A stretch of 64,000 bases of DNA from Sphingobium sp. D43FB (GTDB lineage Bacteria > Pseudomonadota > Alphaproteobacteria > Sphingomonadales > Sphingomonadaceae), in contig NZ_NMUA01000016.1 in NCBI RefSeq assembly GCF_002312805.1, positions 43,786-107,785 on the forward strand. Direction: 5' to 3'. Below, in pieces: positions 16,672 to 24,987 of this stretch. Under the pieces are notes generated by a model, which saw nothing but the letters and a program-made list of their open reading frames with translations, was not told where the DNA came from and ran no database searches. Numbering within the stretch: position 1 is the stretch's first letter; the number at the start of each line of letters is the position of its first letter. The translations under genes were made by a program, and so were the position numbers.

Positions 16672-18411
16672 ATGACGCATTTGACCCTCGACCGCCGCAC
16701 CCTGTTCAAGGGCGCTGCCGCCCTCAGCTTCGCCAACGCCTTCCCCGCCTGGGCGCAAAGCGGCACCCATGGCCTGGCACCAGCGCCGGGCGTGCTGTCG
16801 GGCGAGACAATCGCGCTCACCGTGGCCGACAGCCATTTTTCGACCGGCGGCCGCTCGGCCCATGCAATCACCATCAACGACACGCTGCCCGCGCCGCTGA
16901 TCCGGTTGCGCGAGGGGCAGAATGTCCGCCTCTCCGTCACCAACAAGTTGAAGGAAGACACGTCGATCCACTGGCACGGCCTGATCCTCCCCTTTCAGAT
17001 GGACGGCGTCCCCGGCGTCAGCTTCCCCGGCATCCGCCCCGGCGAAACCTTCCACTATGAATTTCCGATCCGGCAATCGGGCACCTACTGGTATCACAGC
17101 CATTCCGGCATGCAGGAGGCGATGGGCCATTATGGTCCCATCGTCATCGACCCCGCCGGCGTCGATCCAGTGCAGGCTAGCCGAGAACATGTCATCGTCC
17201 TGTCCGACTGGTCGCCGGTCCACCCGCATGTCCAGCTCAAGCGGCTCAAGCAGATGGGCGGCTATTATAATATGCAGAAGCAGACGCTGGCCGATCTGCT
17301 CAAGGGCAAGAACCAGCCCCTGAAGGAGCGCATCGAATGGGGCGCGATGCGGATGGACCCGACCGATATTTCGGACGTGACCGGCTCCACCTACAGCTAC
17401 CTCGTCAACGGCCATGGCACGCCGGAAAACTGGACCGGGCTATTCACGCCGGGCGAGCGCGTCCGCCTGCGCATCGTCAACGCCTCGGCCATGACCAATT
17501 TCAATGTCCGCCTGCCCGGCCTGCCCATGACCGTGGTGCAGTGCGATGGCCAGCATGTCCAGCCGGTCGAAACCGACGAGTTCCAGATCGGCATCGCCGA
17601 AACCTATGACGTGATCGTCCAGCCCACCGACGCAACCGCCTACGCTCTGATCGCCGAAGCCATCGACCGCTCCGGCCTCGTGCGCGCGACGCTCGCGCCA
17701 CAAATCGGCATGGTCGCCGCCATCCCGCCGCTGCGCACCCGTCCGCTGCTCACGATGAAGGATATGGGGATGGACATGTCCGGCATGGACATGGGGCAGG
17801 GGGGCGTCATCGACCTGTCCCAACCCGCCAATGAAAGCATGGCCGGGCACAGCATGAAGATGCTCGACCCCTCGGTCGCGCCGGAGGTGCCGATGGGACC
17901 GGGCGTCGCGACCCTGTCCTCCATGCCTGCCGATCGCACCGCCGATCGGCCGACGGGGCTGGAGGATGTCGATCATCGCGTCCTGACCTATGCCGACCTG
18001 CGCGCGCTGGAGCCGAATGAGGATGTCCGCGCGCCGACCCGCTCGCTCGACATTCATCTGACCGCGAACATGGAACGCTATATGTGGTCGTTCGACGGGG
18101 TGAAGCTGTCCGATGGCGCGGAGCCGATCGCTTTCCGCCATATGGAGCGGGTGCGCGTCACCCTCATCAACGACACGATGATGCCGCACCCCATCCACAT
18201 TCACGGCCATTTCTTTCAGCTCATCACCGGCGAGGATGCGACCCACAACCCGCGCAAGCATACGGTGAATGTGCTGCCCGGCGGCAAGATCAGCTTTGAT
18301 CTGACCGCCGATGCGCTGGGCGACTGGGCGTTCCACTGCCATATGCTGATGCACATGCATGCCGGGATGATGCGCGTCGTCACGGTCCGTCACGCGGAGG
18401 ACGCGGCATGA
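16672..18411 (+). CDS. copA: Multicopper oxidase CopA (copper resistance)
   Basis: A 579-residue periplasmic multicopper oxidase of the CopA/PcoA type, which oxidises Cu(I). It has a Tat signal (DRRTLFKGAAAL) and all four copper motifs: HWHGLILPFQMDG, YWYHSHSGMQ, HPIHIHGHFF and HCHMLMHMHAGMM. A Met-rich segment (MGMDMSGMDMGQ, about residues 364-375) fits copper capture. It overlaps copB by four bases and follows the sensor/sigma trio on the same strand. Confidence 0.95.
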   Translation: MTHLTLDRRTLFKGAAALSFANAFPAWAQSGTHGLAPAPGVLSGETIALTVADSHFSTGGRSAHAITINDTLPAPLIRLREGQNVRLSVTNKLKEDTSIHWHGLILPFQMDGVPGVSFPGIRPGETFHYEFPIRQSGTYWYHSHSGMQEAMGHYGPIVIDPAGVDPVQASREHVIVLSDWSPVHPHVQLKRLKQMGGYYNMQKQTLADLLKGKNQPLKERIEWGAMRMDPTDISDVTGSTYSYLVNGHGTPENWTGLFTPGERVRLRIVNASAMTNFNVRLPGLPMTVVQCDGQHVQPVETDEFQIGIAETYDVIVQPTDATAYALIAEAIDRSGLVRATLAPQIGMVAAIPPLRTRPLLTMKDMGMDMSGMDMGQGGVIDLSQPANESMAGHSMKMLDPSVAPEVPMGPGVATLSSMPADRTADRPTGLEDVDHRVLTYADLRALEPNEDVRAPTRSLDIHLTANMERYMWSFDGVKLSDGAEPIAFRHMERVRVTLINDTMMPHPIHIHGHFFQLITGEDATHNPRKHTVNVLPGGKISFDLTADALGDWAFHCHMLMHMHAGMMRVVTVRHAEDAA

Positions 18412-19295
18412 TGCGCCTGATCGTCGCCGCGCTGCTCACCAGCACCACGCCCGCCCTGGCCCAGATGGACCATAGCGCCCATCAGATGCCGTCCGCGCCG
18501 GAGGCATCCGCCGACCCGCACGCCGGACATACCATGCCTGCCGCCGACGATACGATCCCTCAGGGCGTCGCCCCGCCAGTCCCAACCGACCACGCCGCCG
18601 AAGCCTTTTACGACCCCGCCGTCATGGCCCGCGCCCGCGCCGCCATGATCAAGGAAAGCGGCGGCATGACCTTCTCGCAACTGATGGTTGATCGCCTCGA
18701 ATATCGCGCCAACAAGGGCGCCAACGGCTATGCCTGGGAAGGCGAAGGCTGGATCGGCGGCGACATCAACCGCTTCGCCTTCAAGACCGAAGGCGAGGGC
18801 GAGGTTGGCGGGCCGCTCGAAAGCGCAGAGGTCCAGGCCCTCTACAGCCGCGCGATCGACCCATGGTGGAACATGGTCGCAGGCGTCCGCCATGACATCC
18901 GGCCGGAGCCGCAGCGCAGCTATGCCACGGTCGGTATAGAAGGCCTCGCCCCCTATTGGTTCGAGGTCGAGGGCCAGGCCTTCGTCTCGACCAAGGGCGA
19001 CGTCCATCTGCGCATGGAGGGCAGCTATGACCAGCGCATCACCCAGCGCCTGATCCTGCAACCCGCCGCCGAAGTGAATATCGCGGCGCAGGATGTGCCC
19101 GAACTCGGCATCGGGTCGGGCATCTCCAACATCGAACTCGGCCTGCGCCTGCGCTACGAATTTGCCCGCGAATTTGCGCCCTATGTCGGCGTCCATTGGG
19201 AACGCAAGCTCGGCGACACCGCCCGCTACGCCCGCGCCGATGGGGAAGGGGCGTCGACCGCCAGCCTCGTCATGGGCATCCGTTTCTGGTTCTGA
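18408..19295 (+). CDS. copB: Outer-membrane copper resistance protein CopB
   Basis: A 295-residue CopB/PcoB protein. A signal peptide (ending ALAQ) is followed by a Met/His-rich segment (MDHSAHQMP, HAGHTMP), then an outer-membrane beta-barrel domain from about residue 90 that ends in phenylalanine (MGIRFWF), typical for barrel insertion. It starts inside the copA stop (ATGA). Confidence 0.93.
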   Translation: MMRLIVAALLTSTTPALAQMDHSAHQMPSAPEASADPHAGHTMPAADDTIPQGVAPPVPTDHAAEAFYDPAVMARARAAMIKESGGMTFSQLMVDRLEYRANKGANGYAWEGEGWIGGDINRFAFKTEGEGEVGGPLESAEVQALYSRAIDPWWNMVAGVRHDIRPEPQRSYATVGIEGLAPYWFEVEGQAFVSTKGDVHLRMEGSYDQRITQRLILQPAAEVNIAAQDVPELGIGSGISNIELGLRLRYEFAREFAPYVGVHWERKLGDTARYARADGEGASTASLVMGIRFWF

Positions 19296-19427
19296 CGATC
19301 GCGGCACAAGCTGCTGTGGACTGGCAATAATTTGTCATGCTGCCCGCTATCTCGCGCCGCTCTTCGCGCGATAGCACCGTGACGCCGCCCTACTCTCTCA
19401 ATGATACCGAAAAACGGATCAGGGTAG

Positions 19428-20150
19428 ATGCGGCATTTCGCCCCTTGGGGCTTCCTTTCCTTTGCGTGCGCGCTGGCTGGCGTTGCGCCTGCCGCTGCGC
19501 AGGAGGCTGCGGCGGATGCCGACCCCTGGGTGGTGAGCGGCGGCTTCGACCTCATCGAATTGCGCGCGGGCCAGGGCGACGATGTTTTCTTCTGGGATGC
19601 CGCCTTTTCCTGGGGAAACAGCCGCGATCAGGTGATGCTGGTGAGCGAGGGCGGCGGGGCGCTCGGCAACCAGATCGACGAAACCCAGATGCGCCTCTTC
19701 TATGGCCGGACGGTCGGCAATACGACCTGGCTGGTGGGCATGCGCAAGGATATCACGCCGCACCCCCGCGACATCTATGCCGCGATCGGCGTGCAGGGCA
19801 TGGTCGGCACGCGGCTGAGCTGGGAGACCTATGGCTTCCTGTCGGATGACGGGCGACTGACCGGCGAAGCGCAGCTCATCTATGCCTTGCCGATCACCCA
19901 AAATCTCTATCTCGAACCGCGCGTTGCGGTCGGCTGGTCCGCCCAGGCGTCGGACAGGGATGCGGTGCGCGCAGGATTTTCCGAAGCGGAAACGACATTG
20001 CGCCTGCGCTATCGTCTGAAGCCGAAACTCAATATCTACACGGCCATCGTCCATGAACGGCTGCTGGGCGGCACCCGCGCGCTCGGCCGGTCGCAGGGGG
20101 AGGCGCTGCAATCCACCGCCGTCGTGATCGGCTTCGGCTTCAGCCTTTAG
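19428..20150 (+). CDS. Second CopB-like outer-membrane protein, short form
   Basis: A 240-residue protein with a signal peptide (AAAQ) and a barrel like that of copB (RLFYGRTVGNTTWLVGMRKD, DIYAAIGVQG, LSWETYGFLSDDGR, final FGFSL). Unlike the true copB just upstream it lacks the Met/His-rich N-terminal segment. It is 132 bases downstream and has its own AGGG ribosome site. It may be a diverged duplicate working as a barrel without the copper-binding tail. Confidence 0.75.
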   Translation: MRHFAPWGFLSFACALAGVAPAAAQEAAADADPWVVSGGFDLIELRAGQGDDVFFWDAAFSWGNSRDQVMLVSEGGGALGNQIDETQMRLFYGRTVGNTTWLVGMRKDITPHPRDIYAAIGVQGMVGTRLSWETYGFLSDDGRLTGEAQLIYALPITQNLYLEPRVAVGWSAQASDRDAVRAGFSEAETTLRLRYRLKPKLNIYTAIVHERLLGGTRALGRSQGEALQSTAVVIGFGFSL

Positions 20151-20167
20151 CCGTCAGTCTTTGGCGA

Positions 20168-21316
20168 TCAAAGCGCCAGATGCCGCTCGGCCAGAGCGAC
20201 ATGCAGTTTGATGCCCAGCGCCAGCACATCATCATTGAAATCATAATGCGGATTATGCAGCGGCGTGCCGCCATCACCCTTCGCCTGCCCCAGCCAGATA
20301 TAAGCGCCCTTGCACGCCTGCAGCATGAAGGCGAAATCCTCCGAGGTGAAGGCGGGATCGGGCGCGACCACCGCATTTCCCACCGTCGCGGCCGCATCCA
20401 GCGCTTCTTGCGCCGCCTTCGCATCGTTGATCGTCGCGGGATAATAGCGCTGATAATCGACGGTCGCGGTGACGCCATTGGCGATGCCGATGCCCGCCGA
20501 AATTTCGCGGATCGATGCTTCGATCCGGTCCTGTACGGCTGGATCGAAGGTCCGCACCGTGCCGCTGACGCGCACCTCGGCCGGAATCACATTATGCGTA
20601 TGCCCGCCATGGATTTGCGTGATCGACAGCACCGCCGATGCCGTCGCCGCGATCCGGCGCGATATGATGGCGTTCAATTGCTGTACCATCGCGGCCGCCG
20701 CCTGGATCGCGTCGGGCGTATCCTGCGGGATAGCGGCATGGCCGCCGCGCCCTTCCAGCACGATCTCGAACTTGTCCGCTGCGCCCATGATCGGGCCGGG
20801 CCGGGTTGCGATCGTGCCCGCGGGCAGGTCAGGCCAGTTATGCAGGCCGAACACGCGGTCGCACGGGAAACGTTCGAACAGCCCTTCATTGACCATCTCG
20901 CGCGCGCCGCCATGCCCCTCTTCGGCGGGTTGGAAGAAGAAATTGACCGTCCCGTCGAAATGGCGGGTCCGGGTCAGATGCTGCGCCGCCCCCAGCAACA
21001 TGGCGACATGGCCGTCATGGCCGCAGCCATGGAATGTGCCCGGCGTCGTGCTGGCATAGGGCAGGTTGGTCTGTTCCTGGATCGGCAGCGCATCCATGTC
21101 CGCGCGCAATCCGATGCTGCGCCCCGACGTCCCGTTACGCAACACGCCGACCACGCCCGTCCGCCCGATCCCCTCATGCACGTCCAGCCCCAGCGCGCGC
21201 AATTGCTCGGCGATCCGCCCGGCCGTGCGATGTTCGGCAAAGCCAAGCTCAGGATGCGCATGAATGTCGCGGCGAAAGGCGATCAGCGGTTCGATCAGGT
21301 CGGATATGTCGGTCAT
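20168..21316 (-). CDS. M20 family amidohydrolase (hippurate hydrolase-like)
   Basis: A 382-residue zinc metallopeptidase-fold amidohydrolase. The metal motifs are LRADMDALP, HGCGHDGHVAMLL and FFQPAEEGHGGAREM; the lid domain holds GRGGHAA, and the C-terminal FTSEDFAFML holds the last ligand. It likely cleaves an N-acylated amino acid or similar amide in the cytoplasm. It is transcribed toward the copper island and separated from the Lrp gene by a hairpin repeat, so it is probably its own unit. Confidence 0.88.
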   Translation of the reverse strand: MTDISDLIEPLIAFRRDIHAHPELGFAEHRTAGRIAEQLRALGLDVHEGIGRTGVVGVLRNGTSGRSIGLRADMDALPIQEQTNLPYASTTPGTFHGCGHDGHVAMLLGAAQHLTRTRHFDGTVNFFFQPAEEGHGGAREMVNEGLFERFPCDRVFGLHNWPDLPAGTIATRPGPIMGAADKFEIVLEGRGGHAAIPQDTPDAIQAAAAMVQQLNAIISRRIAATASAVLSITQIHGGHTHNVIPAEVRVSGTVRTFDPAVQDRIEASIREISAGIGIANGVTATVDYQRYYPATINDAKAAQEALDAAATVGNAVVAPDPAFTSEDFAFMLQACKGAYIWLGQAKGDGGTPLHNPHYDFNDDVLALGIKLHVALAERHLAL

Positions 21317-21343
21317 GGCAGCACCCTAAACTATAGCAGTAAT

Positions 21344-21471
21344 CGATCCTCCCCTTGTAGGGGAGGTGGCAGGGCGTAGCCCTGACGGAGGGGTGTCGCC
21401 CCCTCGATAGGGTGACACCCCTCCACCACTCGCTTCGCGAGCGGTCCCCCTCCCCTTACAGGGGAGGATTG
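21344..21471. repeat. CCTCCCC multi-hairpin repeat, copy B
   Basis: About 128 bases with the same order of elements as copy A: CCTCCCCTTGTAGGGGAGG, an AGGGCGTAGCCCT hairpin, GGAGGGGTGTC paired with GACACCCCTCC, a CGCTTCGCGAGCG hairpin and a closing CCTCCCCTTACAGGGGAGG. The outer hairpins are nearly identical and inverted, so the whole unit is quasi-palindromic. It lies between the amidohydrolase start and the Lrp gene. Confidence 0.75.
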
Positions 21472-21566
21472 TGGTGTCCGGCTTGTCAAACTACATAATC
21501 GCCCGAACCATATCTTCCAGAGACGATCATGTCCCCGCGCAGGCGAGAACGCGTTTCCCCCCAATC

Positions 21567-22061
21567 CTACCGCTGTTCGCCGAACAGATGCTGGATCGGA
21601 TAATGATGTTTGATGAAGGGCGATTTGATCACGACGTAGCTGAAATATTTCTCGATGCCATAGTCGCTTTCCAGCATGCCTTCGACGATCGACTGATAAT
21701 GCGCCACGCCCCGCGTCACGAATTTCAGCAGATAATCATAGCCGCCGCTGACCAGGTGACATTCGACGATCTCGTCCAGCTTGCGGATGCGCGTTTCGAA
21801 GCGGGAAAAGTCCCCGGCGCGATGCTCGGTCAGCGTCACTTCGGTAAAGACGGTCAGATATTCGCCCAGCTTGTGCAGGTTGATATGCGCGCCATAGCCG
21901 GTGATATAGCCCGCCTTCTCCAGCCGCTTGACGCGGGTGAGGCAAGGGCTTGGCGACAGGCCAACCGCATCGGCCAATTCGACATTGGTGATCCGGCCCG
22001 ACATCTGAAGCTGCGTCAGGATCTTCAGGTCGATCCTGTCCAGTCTGGGTCCGCCCAACAT
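21567..22061 (-). CDS. Lrp/AsnC family transcriptional regulator
   Basis: A 164-residue regulator with the N-terminal helix-turn-helix (RITNVELADAVGLSPSPCLT, RVKRLEKAGYI) and a C-terminal RAM/AsnC effector domain (CHLVSGGYDYLLKFV). I set the start at 22061, where GGGGAG precedes ATG by eight bases; the open frame continues further upstream without meaning. It is 19 bases downstream of the aminotransferase on the same strand, so it probably senses an amino acid or amine handled by that enzyme. Confidence 0.9.
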   Translation of the reverse strand: MLGGPRLDRIDLKILTQLQMSGRITNVELADAVGLSPSPCLTRVKRLEKAGYITGYGAHINLHKLGEYLTVFTEVTLTEHRAGDFSRFETRIRKLDEIVECHLVSGGYDYLLKFVTRGVAHYQSIVEGMLESDYGIEKYFSYVVIKSPFIKHHYPIQHLFGEQR

Positions 22062-22080
22062 ATGCCTTGCTCCCCTTATC

Positions 22081-23484
22081 TTATCCCAGCGCCGCGCGAA
22101 TATCCGCCTGTTCGAGCAGTCCGTCGAGTGTTTTCCGAATGCGCGCGAATATCTCGTCCATCTCCGCGTCCGACGCGCACAGCGCCGGGGCCAGACCGAT
22201 GATATTATCGGCAAAGGCACGGAAGATGACGCCATTGGCATAGCCATCGGCAAAGAGGCGATCGGCGACCTTGAGCGACGGGTCGAACCGCGCCTTCTTG
22301 CCCTTGTTCGCCACCAGTTCGATCGCACCCAGCAACCCGCGCCCGCGCGTGTCGCCGACCAGCGGATGATCGGCAAGCCCCGCCAACCCCGCGTCGAAGC
22401 GCGCCGCCACCTTCTGTCCGTTCGCCAATATCCCGCCTTCGGTATAGAGGCGCAGCACTTCCAAACCCACCGCCGCGCTGACCGGATGACCCGAATAGGT
22501 TGCGCCATGGCCAATCACGACATCGGCAGCCGCGCCATCGGCAATGCCCTGATAGATGATGTCCGACATCAGCACCGCGCCCATCGGTACATAACCGGCG
22601 GTCAGCCCCTTGGCGACGGTCATCAGGTCGGGCGTGACGCCTTCGGCTTCGCAGGCGAACATCGGCCCGGTGCGGCCAAAGGCAGTGATGACTTCGTCGG
22701 CCACCAGCAAAATGTCGAGTTCATCGCACGCCTGCCGCATGGCCTTGAGCCAGCCGACTGGCGGGACGATGACGCCGCCCGATCCCTGGATCGGCTCGCA
22801 GAAGAAGGCGGCGACATTATCTGCACCCAGTTCCGCGACCTTGTCCTTCAACTGCTGCACCGACCGCGCGATGATCGCCGCGTCATCGCCCTCCAGATCG
22901 CTGCGATAGGGGTAGGGCGATGCGATATGATGCTGCCAGCGCAGCGGCAGGTCGAACCCACGATGGAAATTGGCGAGCGCCGTCAGCCCGGCGCCGGTGG
23001 TGCTGGAGCCATGGTAGCCGCGCTCCAGTGCGATGCACTGCTTCTTGGTCGGCTTGCCGATCGCGTTGAAATAATGGGTGATGTAGCGGATCGCGCTATC
23101 CACCGCGTCCGACCCGCCCAGCGTGAAATAGACATGGTCCAGGCCTTCGGGCGAAAGCTCGACCAGCCGCTGCGCCAGTCGCACCGCCGGTTCGCTACCG
23201 AAATGGAAATAGCCCGTCGCATAGGGCAGGCGGCGCATCTGTTCGGCGGCAACCTCGGCGATGCTGTCCTGACCATAGCCGACATTGACGCACCACAGCC
23301 CGGCAAAGGCATCGAGCAATTCCTTGCCGTCCATGTCGGTCAGCCACATGCCCTTGCCGCTTTGCAGCAACGTCGCGCCGCGCGCTTCATGGCCCCGGAA
23401 GGAGGTGACGGGATGGATCAGGTGATCGCGGTCGATGTCCAGCAGGGATCGGTTGGATTGGTGCATCGTCGGTTTGCTCGCCAT
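22081..23484 (-). CDS. Class III (omega) aminotransferase
   Basis: A 467-residue PLP enzyme of the subgroup that uses beta-alanine, GABA, putrescine or other omega-amines with pyruvate. Conserved parts are GLWCVNVGYG, LERGYHGSSTTGAGLT, the DEVITAFGRTG aspartate and the PLP lysine in TVAKGLTAGYVPMG. It would produce a semialdehyde suited to the nearby succinate-semialdehyde-type dehydrogenase. The upstream ribosome site is weak; M7 is an alternative start. Confidence 0.9.
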   Translation of the reverse strand: MASKPTMHQSNRSLLDIDRDHLIHPVTSFRGHEARGATLLQSGKGMWLTDMDGKELLDAFAGLWCVNVGYGQDSIAEVAAEQMRRLPYATGYFHFGSEPAVRLAQRLVELSPEGLDHVYFTLGGSDAVDSAIRYITHYFNAIGKPTKKQCIALERGYHGSSTTGAGLTALANFHRGFDLPLRWQHHIASPYPYRSDLEGDDAAIIARSVQQLKDKVAELGADNVAAFFCEPIQGSGGVIVPPVGWLKAMRQACDELDILLVADEVITAFGRTGPMFACEAEGVTPDLMTVAKGLTAGYVPMGAVLMSDIIYQGIADGAAADVVIGHGATYSGHPVSAAVGLEVLRLYTEGGILANGQKVAARFDAGLAGLADHPLVGDTRGRGLLGAIELVANKGKKARFDPSLKVADRLFADGYANGVIFRAFADNIIGLAPALCASDAEMDEIFARIRKTLDGLLEQADIRAALG

Positions 23485-23809
23485 GGATGGTTATGGGGTC
23501 CAGCCTATCGTCCCGCCGCGGGCGCAAAGCCCGATATGGCACCAATAGCGACCATCGCCGCCCTTAATCATCAACCAACGCAGCATATTATGCCGCTGTC
23601 CTACAGGAGGCTCGCCATGCTATGATTGAATGGCTTTAGAACCGGGGCCGATGACGAAAGAAACCGACCCCGGATGCTGCCCGCCCTGCCACCTCCCCTT
23701 ACAGGGGAGGATTTTGCAAAGACGTAGTGGCCTTTCCGATAGGATCAGGCGAGCGTAACAAAATGTCGCAATTTGCGGGAAATATGCGAAGATAAGCGCT
23801 TCCCGTCCA
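23485..23809. other. Intergenic region upstream of the aminotransferase
   Basis: No gene is seen in these 325 bases. The left part should contain the promoter of the leftward aminotransferase-Lrp unit. A single hairpin CCTCCCC-TTACA-GGGGAGG lies at 23692-23710, an isolated unit of the CCTCCCC repeat family, probably terminating the dehydrogenase unit from the right. Confidence 0.5.
23692..23710. repeat. CCTCCCC hairpin, solo unit
   Basis: CCTCCCC TTACA GGGGAGG is identical to the closing hairpin of copy B, and stands alone. It is followed by ATTTT on the plus strand. Confidence 0.65.
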
Positions 23810-24886
23810 TCACGCCAGCGCGTCAGCAATCGCCTTGCCGCACTGCTCGGTATTGGCCGTGCCTTTCAGATCACCAGTGCGCAGGCCGGATTCCGCCAGC
23901 ACGGTTTCGACCGCGCGCATGATGGCGGCTGCGGCGTCTACCTCGCCCAGATGCTCCAGCATCATCGCTGCCGACCAGATTTGCCCGACCGGGTTGGCGA
24001 TGCCTTTTCCCGCAATATCGGGCGCGGAGCCATGCACCGGCTCGAACAGGGACGGGTGGGTGCCATCCGGGTTGATATTGCCCGATGGCGCGACGCCGAT
24101 CGTGCCCGTGCAGGCGGGGCCAAGGTCGGAAAGGATATCGCCGAACAGATTGGACGCCACGACCACATCGAAGCGATCGGGGTTCAGCACGAATTGCGCC
24201 GTCAAAATATCGATATGATATTTGTCATGGGTGACGGTCGGATAGTTTGTGGCCATCTCCTCCACCCGTTCGTCCCACCAGGGCATGGTGATCGCAATGC
24301 CATTGGACTTGGTGGCGGACGTGACATGCTTGCGCTCCCGCGTTGCAGCCAGATCGAACGCATAGCGCAGCACCCGGTCGGTGCCATGGCGCGTCATCAC
24401 CGTTTCCTGGATCACGATCTCGCGATCGGTGCCGGGGAACATCTTGCCGCCGACCGAACTATATTCTCCTTCCGTATTTTCGCGCACGACCCAGAAATCA
24501 ATGTCGCCCGGCTCGCGTCCGACGAGCGGGCAGGGGACGCCGGGCATCAGCCGCACCGGGCGCAGATTGACATATTGGTCATATTCGCGCCGGAACTGGA
24601 GCAGCGAGCCCCAGAGCGACACATGATCCGGTACCGTATCGGGCCAGCCGACCGCGCCGAAGAAGATCGCGTCGGGCTTGCCGATCCGCTCCTTCCAGTC
24701 GTCCGGCATCATCTGGCCATGCTTGGCATAATAGTCGCAGCAGGCGAAATCCTGCCACGCCTGCGCGATCGAAAAGCCATAAAGGCTCGCCGCCCGCTCC
24801 AGCACGCGAATGCCCTCTGGCATCACTTCCTTGCCGATGCCGTCGCCCGGAATGACGGAGATGGAATAGCTGCGATTGTTCGCCAT
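23810..24886 (-). CDS. Tartrate / D-malate dehydrogenase-type decarboxylating enzyme
   Basis: A 358-residue member of the isopropylmalate/isocitrate dehydrogenase family, closest to tartrate dehydrogenase (TtuC) and D-malate dehydrogenase (DmlA). Signatures are VIPGDGIGKEVMPEG, LQFRREYDQYVNLRPVR, VVRENTEGEYSSVGG and the metal-binding NLFGDILSDLGPACTG. It would oxidatively decarboxylate a 2-hydroxy dicarboxylate. The GGGAG ribosome site comes directly from the edge of the inverted repeat at 24895. Confidence 0.88.
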   Translation of the reverse strand: MANNRSYSISVIPGDGIGKEVMPEGIRVLERAASLYGFSIAQAWQDFACCDYYAKHGQMMPDDWKERIGKPDAIFFGAVGWPDTVPDHVSLWGSLLQFRREYDQYVNLRPVRLMPGVPCPLVGREPGDIDFWVVRENTEGEYSSVGGKMFPGTDREIVIQETVMTRHGTDRVLRYAFDLAATRERKHVTSATKSNGIAITMPWWDERVEEMATNYPTVTHDKYHIDILTAQFVLNPDRFDVVVASNLFGDILSDLGPACTGTIGVAPSGNINPDGTHPSLFEPVHGSAPDIAGKGIANPVGQIWSAAMMLEHLGEVDAAAAIMRAVETVLAESGLRTGDLKGTANTEQCGKAIADALA

Positions 24887-24894
24887 AAAAACTC

Positions 24895-24972
24895 CCGTTC
24901 GGGCTGAGCCTGTCGAAGCCCTGTTCTGTCTTGAAATGAAGTGCGGCCCTTCGACAGGCTCAGGGCGAACGG
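24895..24972. repeat. CGTTCG-type inverted repeat, copy 2
   Basis: CCGTTCGGGCTGAGCCTGTC (from 24895) faces the complementary arm GACAGGCTCAGGGCGAACGG (to 24972) across about 36 bases. The inner parts also pair (GAAGCCC / GGCCCTTC). It sits between the aldehyde dehydrogenase stop and the tartrate-type dehydrogenase start. Confidence 0.75.
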
Positions 24973-24987
24973 AATTTTTAGGTATGG

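Noticed and set aside
20180..21379. 399-codon plus-strand frame over the amidohydrolase
   Set aside because: The minus strand carries all M20 metal motifs; the plus frame shows none of any family.
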